Below, in pieces: positions 37,446-46,920 of a DNA stretch of 64,000 nt. This stretch comes from Streptomyces sclerotialus (GTDB lineage Bacteria; Actinomycetota; Actinomycetes; Streptomycetales; Streptomycetaceae). The DNA lies in contig JODX01000027.1 in NCBI GenBank assembly GCA_000719105.1, forward strand, positions 1 to 64,000, written 5' to 3'. The position numbers and the translations under genes were made by a program. Position 1 is the first letter of the stretch, and each line of letters begins with the position of its first letter. Under the pieces are notes generated by a model. That model did no database searches. It worked only from the letters and a program-made list of their open reading frames with translations, and had not been told where the DNA came from.

Positions 37446-38219
37446 TCACTCGTCGGCGCGCGTCACCACACGCAGCCCGAGCTCCGACCGCCCTGCAGGC
37501 CGGAACACCAAACCCTCAGCCGCCACCTCCTCGGCCAGTGCGTCGTCCCCCATCACCCACCACCGGTAGTCGACCGACACCCGGGACACCTCATCGGTTC
37601 CTCGTGCAACCCGGTAGTCCATGTGCCAGACCACCTGGTCCTCGCCGGCCGGCTCGGCCTGCGCCCAGCCCTCGTACGTCAGACCCCCTAGAGTCAGGTG
37701 TGCCATGCGCGCTCGGGGGACCGGTTCAGGTGCGAAGGGAGGCGTCACCGTAAGAAGCAGGGCTCCACCAGGAACGAGACGACGAGCGGTTTCCCTCCAC
37801 AGGGAGCGGCGCTGGTCCGGCGGCAGATGCCCCAGAACGTTCATGACGAGTACGGCTCGTATCCGGTCGGGCAACTCGGCGTTCGAGGCATCTGCGGGCA
37901 ACACCGTGACGCCGGTGCGCAGTGACGGCTCATCATGCACTCGGGCCAGCAGCACGGCCCTCATGGCCGGGGAAGGCTCGAAGGCCAGCACCGGGACGCC
38001 GGGGAGGACTTCCCGAACGGCGCGCACACCCCTGCCCGATCCCGCCCCCAGGTCGACCACCACCCCCTCCGAGGCACGCAATCCCTTGAGGACCGACTTC
38101 ACCTCGGACGCCAAACCCTCCCAGGTCTCCGCGATCATGATGTCGATGTACTCGGCCGACAGCGCGTACGGATCTGCCCCCACCGGAACCCGCCTCACAT
38201 GATTGTCGTTTTCATTCAT
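37446..38219 (-). CDS. SAM-dependent methyltransferase with a Zur-like site over its start
   Basis: This 257-residue protein has motif I VVVDLGAGSGRGV, an acidic end of beta-2 (VLAFEPSPAM), VLPADASNAELP, VLVMNVLGHLPPDQ and the LVPGGALLL loop. It is a class I small-molecule methyltransferase without further clue to its substrate. ATG 38219 leads into MNENDNH, and the Zur-like 15-mer covers codons 2-7, so a leaderless transcript controlled by Zur is likely, as for aztA. It is the third intact or broken methyltransferase gene with a Zur link in this window. Confidence 0.87.
   Translation of the reverse strand: MNENDNHVRRVPVGADPYALSAEYIDIMIAETWEGLASEVKSVLKGLRASEGVVVDLGAGSGRGVRAVREVLPGVPVLAFEPSPAMRAVLLARVHDEPSLRTGVTVLPADASNAELPDRIRAVLVMNVLGHLPPDQRRSLWRETARRLVPGGALLLTVTPPFAPEPVPRARMAHLTLGGLTYEGWAQAEPAGEDQVVWHMDYRVARGTDEVSRVSVDYRWWVMGDDALAEEVAAEGLVFRPAGRSELGLRVVTRADE
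38200..38214 (-). promoter_or_regulatory. Zur-box-like operator over the methyltransferase start
   Basis: The minus strand reads TGAAAACGACAATCA; the left arm TGAAAA is perfect and the right arm is partial. It begins 5 bp inside the gene. Binding is inferred. Confidence 0.6.
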
Positions 38220-38520
38220 GGCGCCACTGTCGCACGCCTGTCAACGGTCGAGCCGCACCCCATGCGCGAGACGTGGTGGAGACCTGCGGGTCTGCACCAC
38301 CCGCACCTCCCCGTACGCAGTCACCCGAGCGCCCGGCTGCGCACCTCCCGCGCCGCGTCGAGCGCGACAGGCCTCCTCAGGGCCCCCAGGCCGGCGCGTG
38401 CGTCGCCACGCTGTGCGCCTCCGTCGTCGATCCCTCAACCCACCGACGGCAGGCAGAGGAGAGCGCCGACATCGCGACGCCATAGGAGGCGATGAGTCGA
38501 TCCGTCGGCAAGCCCGCGGA
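38220..38520. other. no gene recognised
   Basis: Between the methyltransferase start and the IS3 remnant I see no gene, clear hairpin or repeat. Confidence 0.5.
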
Positions 38521-38892
38521 TCAGATCCGGACCATCACCCTGGGCACCGCGGCAGCATCCGTCAGCCACCGCCCTCTCGGGAATGGGCCGCCCGATCGAC
38601 TCGACATCGAGGCGAAATACTTCGCGGCCTTCCGCAGGACCTCGCGCTCTTCCGCCGGCTCACGGACCTTCTTGTGCAGCGCGGCATTACCCGCCTCCAG
38701 CGGCGTGGGCGGCTCGACGGACACCTCCGCCCGGCGGCCCCGCGGCCGACTCGCACCGGCCGCCCGAACCCGGTTCCGCAATGTCTCCGAGGTGATTCCC
38801 GGATCGGCGGCGACCTGCCGGATCGTCACCTCGGGCCGCGACCGGTACAGCGCGACCGCGTCCGCCTTGAACTGCGGCGGAGAGTTTTTCAT
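38521..38892 (-). pseudogene. IS3-family OrfA transposase remnant
   Basis: ATG 38892 opens MKNSPPQFKADAVALYRSRP and ITSETLRNRVRAAGASRPRG, the helix-turn-helix of IS3/IS911 OrfA, followed by the heptad region LEAGNAALHKKVREPAEERE and LRKAAKYFA. Pro in the coiled coil (REPAEERE) and ADPGIT for ADLGI look like decay. The frame then runs into unrelated sequence and no OrfB with a DDE domain follows. Confidence 0.75.
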
Positions 38893-38989
38893 GACCACGA
38901 GATGTCCGTTCTCGGATCCTCAGGATCCAGCGTCTCGTGTGTCCGAGATCCGGGGTCAAGGCCCGGCTCCTCGGACCGGCGGCAGATGT

Positions 38990-39067
38990 CGCGACCTCCA
39001 CCGACTCCGGAAGGCCCTCACCCATGCAAGACCGCATGCCGTCACCAACGTGCCCGAACAGCACACC
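38990..39067. repeat. dispersed repeat shared with 54308-54403
   Basis: Both copies share GATGTCGCGA, CTCCACCG, AAGGCCCTC, GCATGCCGTCACC-like and ACAGCAC blocks in the same order, about 75 percent alike. The second copy adjoins an IS481 transposase remnant, so this may be the upstream end of that element. Confidence 0.5.
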
Positions 39068-39100
39068 TAGCTCGGACACCAGGCAGCATGTGACCGGCCA

Positions 39101-39143
39101 GTAGTTATCGGCAGGCGAGCCGATACCGGCGAGATTGATCTTG
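39101..39143 (+). repeat. weak third copy of the 9522/12901 repeat
   Basis: It shares GTAGTT at the left and CGAGATTGATCTTG at the right with the copies at 9522 and 12901; the middle differs. It lies between IS remnants and the ABC permease. Confidence 0.35.
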
Positions 39144-39231
39144 AATGGTGAGAGGACCCTGCCGACGCCGTGAGGGGCAGCCGGATCTCAGCTGCCCCTC
39201 ACGGTCACTCCCGTAGTGGGACTGGCGTTCG

Positions 39232-40240
39232 TCAGGTCACGCGGCGGCGGATCCACCAGGCGCAGAACCCGGTCAGGGCCAGGGCGAGGCCGAGGTAGAG
39301 CCCGGTCTCGGCCCATTGAAGGGCCCAGAAGTTCCCGGCGGGCTGGTACGTCACCTGCTGCTTGTAGCCCAGGGCGCCGAGGTCGGCGACGCAGCCGTCG
39401 ACCTGCTGCAGGGCGGGCGGGCCCGCCTCGGTGCGCAGGCAGTCGGCGAAGGACGACGGCACGAGGGCCGGCTGGCCTGCGGCGTTCAGCGTCTGCTGGG
39501 AGGTGACCCAGGCCCCGGGCACTTCTTCGAGGTGCGCGACGATCTGCCCGGCGTCGTCCTGGATGCTGATGGGGGCGCCGTCGGGCTCGATCGGCACGGT
39601 GGTCCGGTCCGCGGCAGCCAGGTGGGCCCGGATCCACATCGGCACGGCGATCTGGACGGTGGCGTAGAGGGCGAACGTGGTGGCCATCGCGGGCAGGGTG
39701 CGGCGGATGACCAGGCCGAGGGCGACGCCCAGGACGAAGGCGAAGGCGGCATGGGCCATGGGGACGACACCCCGTGCGGCGAAGGCCACGGGGTCGAGCC
39801 GCGGGAAGTACGTGTCCGTCGCGCCGCCGCCGTTGACAGCCCGGTCGATGGGGCTGCTCCACCAGCTCACCGCGAGGCTGGTCAGTCCGGCAGCGGTCAT
39901 GGAGGCCGCCGCACCGAGGCTCAGCTTGGTCGCCAGCCAGCGGGTACGGGTGACGCCCTGGTTCCATGCGAGGTAGTGGGTGCCGGTCTCCAGTTCCCGG
40001 GCGATCAACGGCGCGCCCCAGAACATCCCGATGACCGCCGGTACGGCGAGCACGACCAGCAGTCCGGTGTAGTAGAGGGTCTGGTCCGCGGGAGACCTGG
40101 TCCACCAGGCTGCTGCCGGCCGTCCGATAGAGGTCGGCCAGCTGCGGGCCGGAGACCGCGAGGGTGGCGGCGAGGGCGGCCACGGCGGCGAACAGCACGG
40201 CGGCCTGGGTGCGGAACTGGCGCCAGGTCAGCCAGATCAT
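39232..40240 (-). pseudogene. ABC transporter permease, one frameshift
   Basis: ATG 40240 opens MIWLTWRQFRTQAAVLFAAV, the first membrane helix of an ABC-2-type permease. Near 40118, in an AGCAGC run, the frame changes by one base; the next frame reads WTRSPADQTLYYTGLLVVLA, then FWGAPLIARELETGTHYLAWNQ, and stays open to 39232. It has about six hydrophobic segments. It overlaps the end of the ATPase gene by four bases. Except for the single indel it is complete (about 335 residues), so sequencing error is a real possibility. Confidence 0.8.
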
Positions 40241-41141
40241 CGGAGTACCTCCAGTGCGGGCCGGGTGTCGCGTACCGCGTCGGCGGGCCGGGTCATGTAG
40301 GCCAGGACGATGTCTTCCAGACCGAGCGGGCTGACGGTCCAGGCCGGATCGTGGACCGCCGTGTCGGTGCGCACCAGGAGGGTGGTCTGCCGGTCGGTGT
40401 GGCTGGCGGTGATGACGTGCTGACCGGCCGGCAGCGTCTCCGGGTCCCGGCGCGGTCCGGTGAGCCGGTGGTGGCAGGCGACCAGGTCGTCGATGTCGCC
40501 GGCCACCTGCACCGGGAGTCGACCAGGACGATGACGTAGTCGCAGGTCCGCTCCACGTCGGAGACCAGGTGGGAGGAGAGCACGACGCTCAGCTCATGCT
40601 CGGCGACGGCCTCCATCAGGTCCTGCATGAACTCCCGCCGGGCGAGCGGGTCCAGGGCCGCGACCGGCTCGTCCAGGATGAGCAGTTCCGGGCGCTTGGC
40701 GATGCCCAGGGTGAGAGCGAGCTGCGCGCGCTGGCCGCCGGACAGCTTGCCGGCCTTCTGCCGCGAATTCAGGCCGAGGTGACGGATCCGGTCGCGCGCC
40801 ACGGCGTCGTCCCAGGCCGGGTTGAGGCGCTTGCCGAGGTCGAGGTGGTCGGCGACGCTCAGCGCCGCGTAGACCGGGGTGTCCTGGGCGACGAAGCCGA
40901 CCTTGGCCAGTTGTTCCACACCCTCGGCAGGACGGCCGCCGCACACCTCGATGGTGCCGGCCGTCGGGGTGAGCATGCCGGAGGCCAGGTTCAATAAGGT
41001 CGACTTGCCGGCGCCGTTGGGGCCGACCAGGCCGACCAGGCCGACCACCCGGCCGGCGGGGATGTCCAGGTCGCAGTTCTGCAGCGCCCAGCGCTGTTTG
41101 TACCTCTTGCCCAGGCCCTGGGCTCGCAAGACGGCGCTCAC
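40237..41141 (-). pseudogene. ABC transporter ATPase, one frameshift
   Basis: GTG 41141 overlaps the GntR stop (GTGA). The protein has Walker A VGPNGAGKST preceded by a repeated GLVGLVG, signature LSGGQRAQLAL and Walker B LLILDEPVAALD, and matches YtrB-like ATPases. At about 40513 one G appears missing (CGGTGCAGG for CGGGTGCAGG); after it VQVAGDIDDLVACHHRL continues in the next frame to 40237. The ATPase core is upstream of the lesion, so a truncated but folded protein could be made. Confidence 0.8.
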
Positions 41142-41530
41142 GCTACGTCCTCTCCGGCGGCGTCGCGGAATGTGTTCATGAACAGCGCCTCGATGCTCTC
41201 GTCGTCGAGCCCGGCCAGGCGGGCCTTGGTCAGCCAGCGCTGCAGGTCCTTGCGGAGCGGTCCGTGTGCGGCGAGCGTGCCGTCGGCCAGCGTCCGGGTC
41301 ACGAACGTCCCGACGCCGGGACGGGCGGCCACCAGGCCGTCGTGCTCCAGCTCGCGGTACGCCTTGAGCACCGTGTTGGGGTTGACTGCCATCTGCTTCG
41401 CCACGTCCTTGACGGTCGGCAGCCGGTCTCCCTCGTCCAGCAGGCCGAGGCGCAGTGCGTGCCGAACCTGCTGGACCAGCTGCTGGTACGGGGACAGGCC
41501 GCACCGGCTGTTCAGGTGGAACTCAATCAC
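41138..41530 (-). CDS. GntR-family regulator, YtrA type
   Basis: This 130-residue protein has an N-terminal winged helix, SPYQQLVQQVRHALRLGLLD then LPTVKDVAKQMAVNPNTVLK and LVAARPGVGTFV, and a short C-terminal helical tail (about 80-130). That short tail marks the YtrA subfamily, which represses its own ABC transporter operon. It is followed with overlap by the ATPase and permease genes. ATG 41530 has GGAGGAACC upstream. Confidence 0.92.
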   Translation of the reverse strand: MIEFHLNSRCGLSPYQQLVQQVRHALRLGLLDEGDRLPTVKDVAKQMAVNPNTVLKAYRELEHDGLVAARPGVGTFVTRTLADGTLAAHGPLRKDLQRWLTKARLAGLDDESIEALFMNTFRDAAGEDVA

Positions 41531-41546
41531 CGGTTCCTCCGTTTAT

Positions 41547-41558
41547 CTAGTTGCCTAG
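41547..41558 (-). promoter_or_regulatory. possible GntR operator
   Basis: CTAG-TTGC-CTAG, with symmetric CTAG boxes, lies 17 bp upstream of the GntR start. Autoregulation through such a dyad is common for YtrA-type repressors. Confidence 0.4.
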
Positions 41559-41778
41559 CACTATAGCCATCTGCGTCGACCAAGTGGCAAGGCGTGCACT
41601 GCGGGCGCGACGGCCCGGCGTTGCAGGGAGCCAGCCGCGCCATCTGGCGCTCGGCAGACCTCGCTCGGGTGTCGAGGAACGACCGTCTGCCGACACTCGT
41701 CACTGTGATCACGAACCCGCAGGTGGGCACTGCCGACAACTCGACTCGGAAATCAACGGCGATGCACGGCCCAGCCGA

Positions 41779-42010
41779 TAGCTCATCGGCTACGTGCGGG
41801 TCTCGACCGCCGACCAGAATCCGCACCACCGGGTCGGCGGACGCCGACCGCGCCTCACCGAAGACCAAGCCGCGCTCGCCCAACGCCTCAACGACAAGCG
41901 GGACAAGACCGTCCAGCAGGTCGCCGACATGTTCGGCGTGCCGCGCTCCACGGTGTATGGACACCTCGACAAGACCAGGACCGTCCCACGCCAACCGAAG
42001 AAGAGCACGG
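41779..42010 (+). pseudogene. serine recombinase with most of its catalytic domain deleted
   Basis: LIGYVRVSTADQNP gives the catalytic Ser motif of resolvases and is joined directly to GRRPRLTEDQAALAQRLNDK and VQQVADMFGVPRSTVYGHLD, the C-terminal helix-turn-helix. About 120 residues between them are missing in frame. It has no stop at the usual end. The stretch 41567-41778 shows nothing else. Confidence 0.7.
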
Positions 42011-42096
42011 TTACGAAGCCGAGACAGCTATCGATGAGTTACCTGGTCCCTGGTGTTCGGGCTAGGACTCCAGGGTCTGATATTGGTGATAACGGG

Positions 42097-42807
42097 CTAG
42101 CAACTGCCGTCGACGGTCTCGCCGGGCGTGACGAGTCCTGTCTCGTAGGCGAGTACGACGGCTTGGGCCCGGTCGCGCAGGGTCAGCTTGGCGAAGATCC
42201 TGGCCACATGAGTCTTCACCGTCGCCTCGCTCAGTGTCAGTTCCTGGGCGAGTTCGGCGTTGGACAGGCCTCTGCCCATGAGGGTCAGCACTTCACGTTC
42301 GCGCGGCGTCAGTACGGCGAGGTCACGGTGGACAGTGAGGCTTGTCGAGCCAGGAGCGGTCCGTCCGGCACTGGAGGCGTGGCGTTCCACCAGACGGCGG
42401 GTGATCGAGGGCGCGAGCAGTGCGTCGCCGGTGTCGACCAGGCGTACGGCGGCGGCGAGATGTGCCGGGGTGACGTCCTTGAGCAGAAAGCCGCTGGCGC
42501 CGGCTGCGAGGGCTGCGTAGACGTAGGAGTCGAGGTCAAAGGTGGTCAGCATGATCACTCGGCAGCCGGGGGCCTGTGCGAGGACGCGGCGGGCGGCTTC
42601 CAGGCCGTCCATGTTCGGCATGCGGATGTCCATGAGGACGACGTCTGGACGCAGGCGGCGTACGGCTCGCACGGCCTCGGCCCCGTCTGCGGCTTCGCCG
42701 ACCACGTTGATGCCGCGTGCGGTCAGGATGAGGCGGAAGCCGGTGCGGACCAGCTCCTGGTCGTCAGCGATCACCACGCGGGGGGTGGGGTCGGTGGGTG
42801 TGGTCAT
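42097..42807 (-). CDS. NarL/LuxR-type response regulator
   Basis: This 236-residue regulator has a receiver domain (VVIADDQELVRTGFRLIL with acidic pair, VVLMDIRMPNMDG with the phosphorylated Asp, VIMLTTFD, FLLKDVTPA with the conserved Lys) and a C-terminal LuxR helix-turn-helix (VLTPREREVLTLMGRGLSNA, LSEATVKTHVARIFAKL). ATG 42807 overlaps the kinase stop by four bases, so kinase and regulator are coupled. It probably controls the ABC genes that diverge at 43784. Confidence 0.95.
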   Translation of the reverse strand: MTTPTDPTPRVVIADDQELVRTGFRLILTARGINVVGEAADGAEAVRAVRRLRPDVVLMDIRMPNMDGLEAARRVLAQAPGCRVIMLTTFDLDSYVYAALAAGASGFLLKDVTPAHLAAAVRLVDTGDALLAPSITRRLVERHASSAGRTAPGSTSLTVHRDLAVLTPREREVLTLMGRGLSNAELAQELTLSEATVKTHVARIFAKLTLRDRAQAVVLAYETGLVTPGETVDGSC

Positions 42808-43670
42808 GGCCGGTCCAGTGGAATCCGGGCGCGGACGCGGTAACCGCCGCCCAGGCGGCGCCTGGCGTCCAGGTCGCCGCCGTAGACGGCGACCCGCTCC
42901 CGCAGGCCGAGCAGCCCGCGTCCCGCTCCGTGGGGCCGCTCCGCGGCCGGGCGGCTGCGGGGTCCGGAAGCGTCGCCCGACAGGACGCTCGGTCCGCTGT
43001 TCAGGACTTCGACGCGCAGATAGTGCTCCGCGTACCGGACTGTCACCTCGGCTTTCGCTCCGTCGCCGTGCTTGAGGACGTTGGTCAGCGCCTCCTGGAT
43101 GATCCGGTAGGCGGTGACGTCGATGCCGGTCGGCAGCGGGCGAGGTTCCCCGGATATGCGCACCTCCACGGGCAGGCCGGCGAAGGCGATCCGGTCGATC
43201 AGTGGACTGAGCCGGCTCAGGCTCGGCTGGGGTGCCAGATCCTGGCCGTAGGGTTCGTCGTCGCCGCTCTGCGCGGGGGCGAGCAGGCCGAGCAGGTGCC
43301 GTAGCTCGGTCATCGCGGTCCGCCCGGCGCCCTCCACCGCACTCAGCGCGGCCTCGGCCTCGTCGGGCATGGTGGCCAGCACCTCGCGGGCGGCCCCGGC
43401 CTGCACCACCATGAGGCTCACATTGTGGCTGACGATGTCGTGGAGTTCGGCCGCGATCCGGGCTCGCTCGGCGTCGACCGCGGTCCGCGCCGCGCTCTCC
43501 CGCTCGCGCTCCAGCGACCAGCCGCGCTCTTCGATGGCCGCCCGGTGCCGCCGCCGTGCCCGGACGAGCGCCGCACTCAGGACGATCACCGCGGCGCACG
43601 CCGCCGCCAACGCCGTGACCAGCCAGACCAACCCCGAACTCCCCACCGCACAAGCCTCGCAGCCCAGCAT
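42804..43670 (-). CDS. sensor histidine kinase with one membrane helix
   Basis: This 288-residue HPK7-type kinase has one N-terminal membrane helix (LVWLVTALAAACAAVIVLSA), an Arg-rich linker, the phosphoacceptor box ERARIAAELHDIVSHNVSLM with His about 102, and an HATPase domain with IIQEALTNVLKHG and GRGLLGLRERV. Kinases of this group usually have four to six membrane helices; here the sensing part is nearly absent, so it may sense through the neighbouring ABC permease. ATG 43670 is chosen; the upstream in-frame part would run through the divergent promoter. Confidence 0.88.
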   Translation of the reverse strand: MLGCEACAVGSSGLVWLVTALAAACAAVIVLSAALVRARRRHRAAIEERGWSLERERESAARTAVDAERARIAAELHDIVSHNVSLMVVQAGAAREVLATMPDEAEAALSAVEGAGRTAMTELRHLLGLLAPAQSGDDEPYGQDLAPQPSLSRLSPLIDRIAFAGLPVEVRISGEPRPLPTGIDVTAYRIIQEALTNVLKHGDGAKAEVTVRYAEHYLRVEVLNSGPSVLSGDASGPRSRPAAERPHGAGRGLLGLRERVAVYGGDLDARRRLGGGYRVRARIPLDRP

Positions 43671-43783
43671 GCCATCCGCGTCATGCTGTGGATCCAGACA
43701 CCTACATCCCCAGGATGACCCGCGGGACCGGTTACATCCGGTGAGGGACGTCACACCTGCCCTGCCGCTTTTAGGTTCATGCC

Positions 43784-44497
43784 ATGACAACTGATCTGGA
43801 CAACCGCCCGCCACGGACCGTCGTGCGGCTGGACGACGTCCGCAAGGAGTACGGCGACGCGACGGCCCTGGACGGCGTCTGCCTGGAGATCCGCGCCGGG
43901 GAAGCGGTCGCGGTGATGGGGCCCTCCGGGTGCGGCAAGTCCACGCTGCTCAACATGGTCGCCGGACTGGACCGGCCGTCGTCGGGCACGGTGCAGGTAC
44001 ACGGCCAGGACCTGGGAGCATTGAACGAAACCGGGCTGGCGCTGTTCCGGCGGCGGCACATCGGCATGATCTTCCAGTTCTTCAACCTGATCGACGACCT
44101 GCCCGCACTGGACAACGTCGCGCTGGCCGCCCAGCTGACCGGCGCGTCCGCCCGGCAGGCCCGGCGCCGCGCGCTGGAACTCCTCGACGAACTCGGCATA
44201 GCCGACCGCAAGGACACCTACCCGGCGGCATTGAGCGGAGGCGAGCGGCAGCGCGTGGCCGTGGCCCGGGCGCTGATGAACCGCCCGGCCCTGCTCCTGG
44301 CCGACGAGCCGACGGGCGCGCTGGACAGCCGCTCGGGCGAGCAGGTCATGGACCTGCTGATCGACCTCAACCAGATCGGGCAGACCCTGCTGATCGTCAC
44401 GCACGACCCCCACCTGGCCACCCGCTGCGCCGGCCGCCTGATTGAGGTCGCCGATGGCCGAGTGGCCCGCGAGAGCACCCTGGAGCCCGCCGCATGA
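43784..44497 (+). CDS. MacB/LolD-like ABC transporter ATPase
   Basis: This 237-residue protein has Walker A MGPSGCGKST, Q-loop IFQFFNLIDDL, signature LSGGERQRVAV and Walker B LLLADEPTGALD, the sequence pattern of the LolD/MacB branch. It energises the FtsX-like permease next to it, whose ATG overlaps its stop (ATGA). It is divergent from the two-component genes with a 113-bp gap, a common arrangement for peptide or antibiotic resistance modules. Confidence 0.95.
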   Translation: MTTDLDNRPPRTVVRLDDVRKEYGDATALDGVCLEIRAGEAVAVMGPSGCGKSTLLNMVAGLDRPSSGTVQVHGQDLGALNETGLALFRRRHIGMIFQFFNLIDDLPALDNVALAAQLTGASARQARRRALELLDELGIADRKDTYPAALSGGERQRVAVARALMNRPALLLADEPTGALDSRSGEQVMDLLIDLNQIGQTLLIVTHDPHLATRCAGRLIEVADGRVARESTLEPAA

Positions 44498-46800
44498 GCG
44501 CCGTGTGGAGGGCCGCGCGGGCGGCGGTGAAACGCCGCCGCCTGCAGACATGCGTCATCGGGCTCGTGGTGCTGTGCTCCACCACGACCGTCCTGCTCGG
44601 GCTGGCACTGCTCACCGCCGCCTCAGCCCCCTTCGACGGAGCCTTCTCCCATCAGCGCGGGGCCCACACCGTGGCGGCGTTCGACCTGACGAAGGCGTCG
44701 CGTCCGCAGCTGGCGCAGACGGCCCGTCGACCCGGCGTCCAGGCCGCCGCCGGACCCTTCGGGCAAGCCGTCCTCGAGATGCCCGAGGACTGGCTGTGGA
44801 TGTCGGCCGGGTCCCTTTCCGTCGTGGGCCGGGCCGATCCGGACGGCCCGGTGGACCGCATCCGCCTCCTGGAAGGCCGCTGGGCCACCGCACCCGGTGA
44901 GATCGTCGTCAGTTGGCCCGTCGACGGCACGCCCGGCCCCGGCCGACTCGGCACCAGGCTCAAGGCTCGCGGAGCCCCGACCCTCACCGTCGTCGGCTTC
45001 GCCACCAGCATGAGCAAGTCCGCCGGAGCCTGGGTCTCGCCCGAACAGATCGACCAACTCCGCCCGGCCACGGCTCAGATGCTGTACCGCTTCACCGACG
45101 CCGCGACCGATCAGCAGCTGCGCACCGGCCTCACCACGGCCACCGCCGGGCTGCCCGCCGGTTCGCTGACCACCGCGCAGTCCTACCTCACCATCAAGCG
45201 GGCCTTCGCCGCACAGGCCGACGCGTATCTGCCGTTCATGACGCTCTTCGGCGTCCTCGGCCTGCTGGTCTCCGTGCTGATCGTCGGGAATGTCGTCAGC
45301 GGGGCGGTCGTCTCCGGGCACCGGCACATCGGCGTACTCAAGTCGCTGGGCTTCACCCCGAACCAGGTGGTGGCGGTCTACCTGACAATGGTCTCCGTCC
45401 CCGCGGTCATCGGCTGTGTCATCGGCACGCTGATCGGCAACGCGGTGGCCGCCCCCCTCCTGCGGGTGGCCTTCTCCGGCATCGAAACGGGCAGCGCCTC
45501 GATCGGTATCGGATGGTGGCCGTCCGTCCTCTGCCTGGTGGGCATGCCCGCCCTTGTCGTCGTCGCCGCCCTGATCCCCGCCGTGCGCGCGCACCGGCTG
45601 TCCGCGGCGCAGGCGATCACGGCAGGCAGCGCACCGCGGACCGGACGCGGGCTGCGGGCCCAACGTCGACTCGGCGGAACCCGGCTGCCGCGCCCCGTCA
45701 GCCTGGGACTGGGCCAGCCGTTCGCCCGGCCGGGCCGTTCCCTGCTGACCATGGCGGCCATCGTCCTCGGGGTCGCCACCGTGACCCTGACGACCGGTCT
45801 GACCAGCACCATGGTCGCCTACGGGAACGCCGGCAAGGGCGACGGCACCGCCCGGGTCGACGTGCAGTCTGGCTCGCCCGCGGCCGGCCGGACCGCTTCG
45901 GAACTGAGCGACCGGCAGATCGAACAACGGCTGCGCTCCCTGCCCGGCGCGGACCGGGTGACCGCCCGCGCGCTCACCAAGGTGCGCCTCGCCGGATACA
46001 CGCAGACCGTATTCGCCAACTTCTACCGCGGAGACACCCAAGACCTCGCCTCCGAGATCGTCAAGGGCCGCTGGCCGGCCGGCGCGGGGGAGGCCGCAGC
46101 CGGGCCGGCGTTCCTCAGTCAGCACGGGCTGTCCGTGGGCGACCGGGTCACCGTCCAGCTGAACGGCAAGCAGACGCCCGTGACCATCGTGGGGGAACTC
46201 ATGGAAGGCAACGCCCAGGCACTGGACTCGAACTGGCGAACGCTGGCGCGTCTCGATTCGACGATGCAAGCTGCCGAGTACACGGTCCGACTCGCCCGCG
46301 ACGCCGACGCCCGCCGCTACATCACAGCCGTCGAAGCGACCGATCCAGCTCTCCGCCCCGCACTGCGGCGCTCGGACGACACCGCCACCACGACCGTGGT
46401 CGGTTTCGCGTCGGTGTTCACCGTACTGCTCACCGTCGTCGCTGCGCTCGGGGTCTTCAACACCGTCCTGCTCAACATCCGAGAGCGGCGCCGTGACCTG
46501 GGCATGCTCAAGTCGATCGGGATGACACCACGCCAGGTGATGACGATGACCGTGTCGTCGGTCGCCGCGCTGGGCCTGGCCGGCGGGCTGCTGGGCATCC
46601 CCCTGGGCATCGTCGCGCACCGGCTGGTCGTGGACCACGTCGGAGTGATCTCGTTCCCGGAATCCATGAAGCAGGTCTGGCACCTGCCGCAGCTGGCCGC
46701 ACTGATTGTGGCGGGCGTCACGATCGCCGTCCTCGGCGCGCTGATTCCGGCGAGGTCGGCAGCGCGACTGACTATCGCCGAGGTGCTGCACAACGAGTAG
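44494..46800 (+). CDS. FtsX-like ABC transporter permease
   Basis: This 768-residue membrane protein has the MacB/FtsX plan for a pseudo-dimeric permease: one N-terminal membrane helix, an extracellular domain (about 60-240), three helices (about 250-370), a second N-terminal-type helix near 410, a second extracellular domain (about 440-600) and three helices near 620-755. Both halves contain the GVLKSLG or GMLKSIG motif before a membrane helix. It probably removes hydrophobic compounds or peptides from the membrane or handles cell-envelope stress. The substrate is unknown. Confidence 0.93.
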   Translation: MSAVWRAARAAVKRRRLQTCVIGLVVLCSTTTVLLGLALLTAASAPFDGAFSHQRGAHTVAAFDLTKASRPQLAQTARRPGVQAAAGPFGQAVLEMPEDWLWMSAGSLSVVGRADPDGPVDRIRLLEGRWATAPGEIVVSWPVDGTPGPGRLGTRLKARGAPTLTVVGFATSMSKSAGAWVSPEQIDQLRPATAQMLYRFTDAATDQQLRTGLTTATAGLPAGSLTTAQSYLTIKRAFAAQADAYLPFMTLFGVLGLLVSVLIVGNVVSGAVVSGHRHIGVLKSLGFTPNQVVAVYLTMVSVPAVIGCVIGTLIGNAVAAPLLRVAFSGIETGSASIGIGWWPSVLCLVGMPALVVVAALIPAVRAHRLSAAQAITAGSAPRTGRGLRAQRRLGGTRLPRPVSLGLGQPFARPGRSLLTMAAIVLGVATVTLTTGLTSTMVAYGNAGKGDGTARVDVQSGSPAAGRTASELSDRQIEQRLRSLPGADRVTARALTKVRLAGYTQTVFANFYRGDTQDLASEIVKGRWPAGAGEAAAGPAFLSQHGLSVGDRVTVQLNGKQTPVTIVGELMEGNAQALDSNWRTLARLDSTMQAAEYTVRLARDADARRYITAVEATDPALRPALRRSDDTATTTVVGFASVFTVLLTVVAALGVFNTVLLNIRERRRDLGMLKSIGMTPRQVMTMTVSSVAALGLAGGLLGIPLGIVAHRLVVDHVGVISFPESMKQVWHLPQLAALIVAGVTIAVLGALIPARSAARLTIAEVLHNE

Positions 46801-46920
46801 CCCCTGTCTCCCTGTCGGTGCCTGCGCCAGGCCACCCACATCCCCGTGATGCCGATCGCGGCTTACGGTCGGGGGCCGGGCGGCGGCCTGAGCGGGAGCG
46901 GGCCCGCGGGTTGGGTGGCT

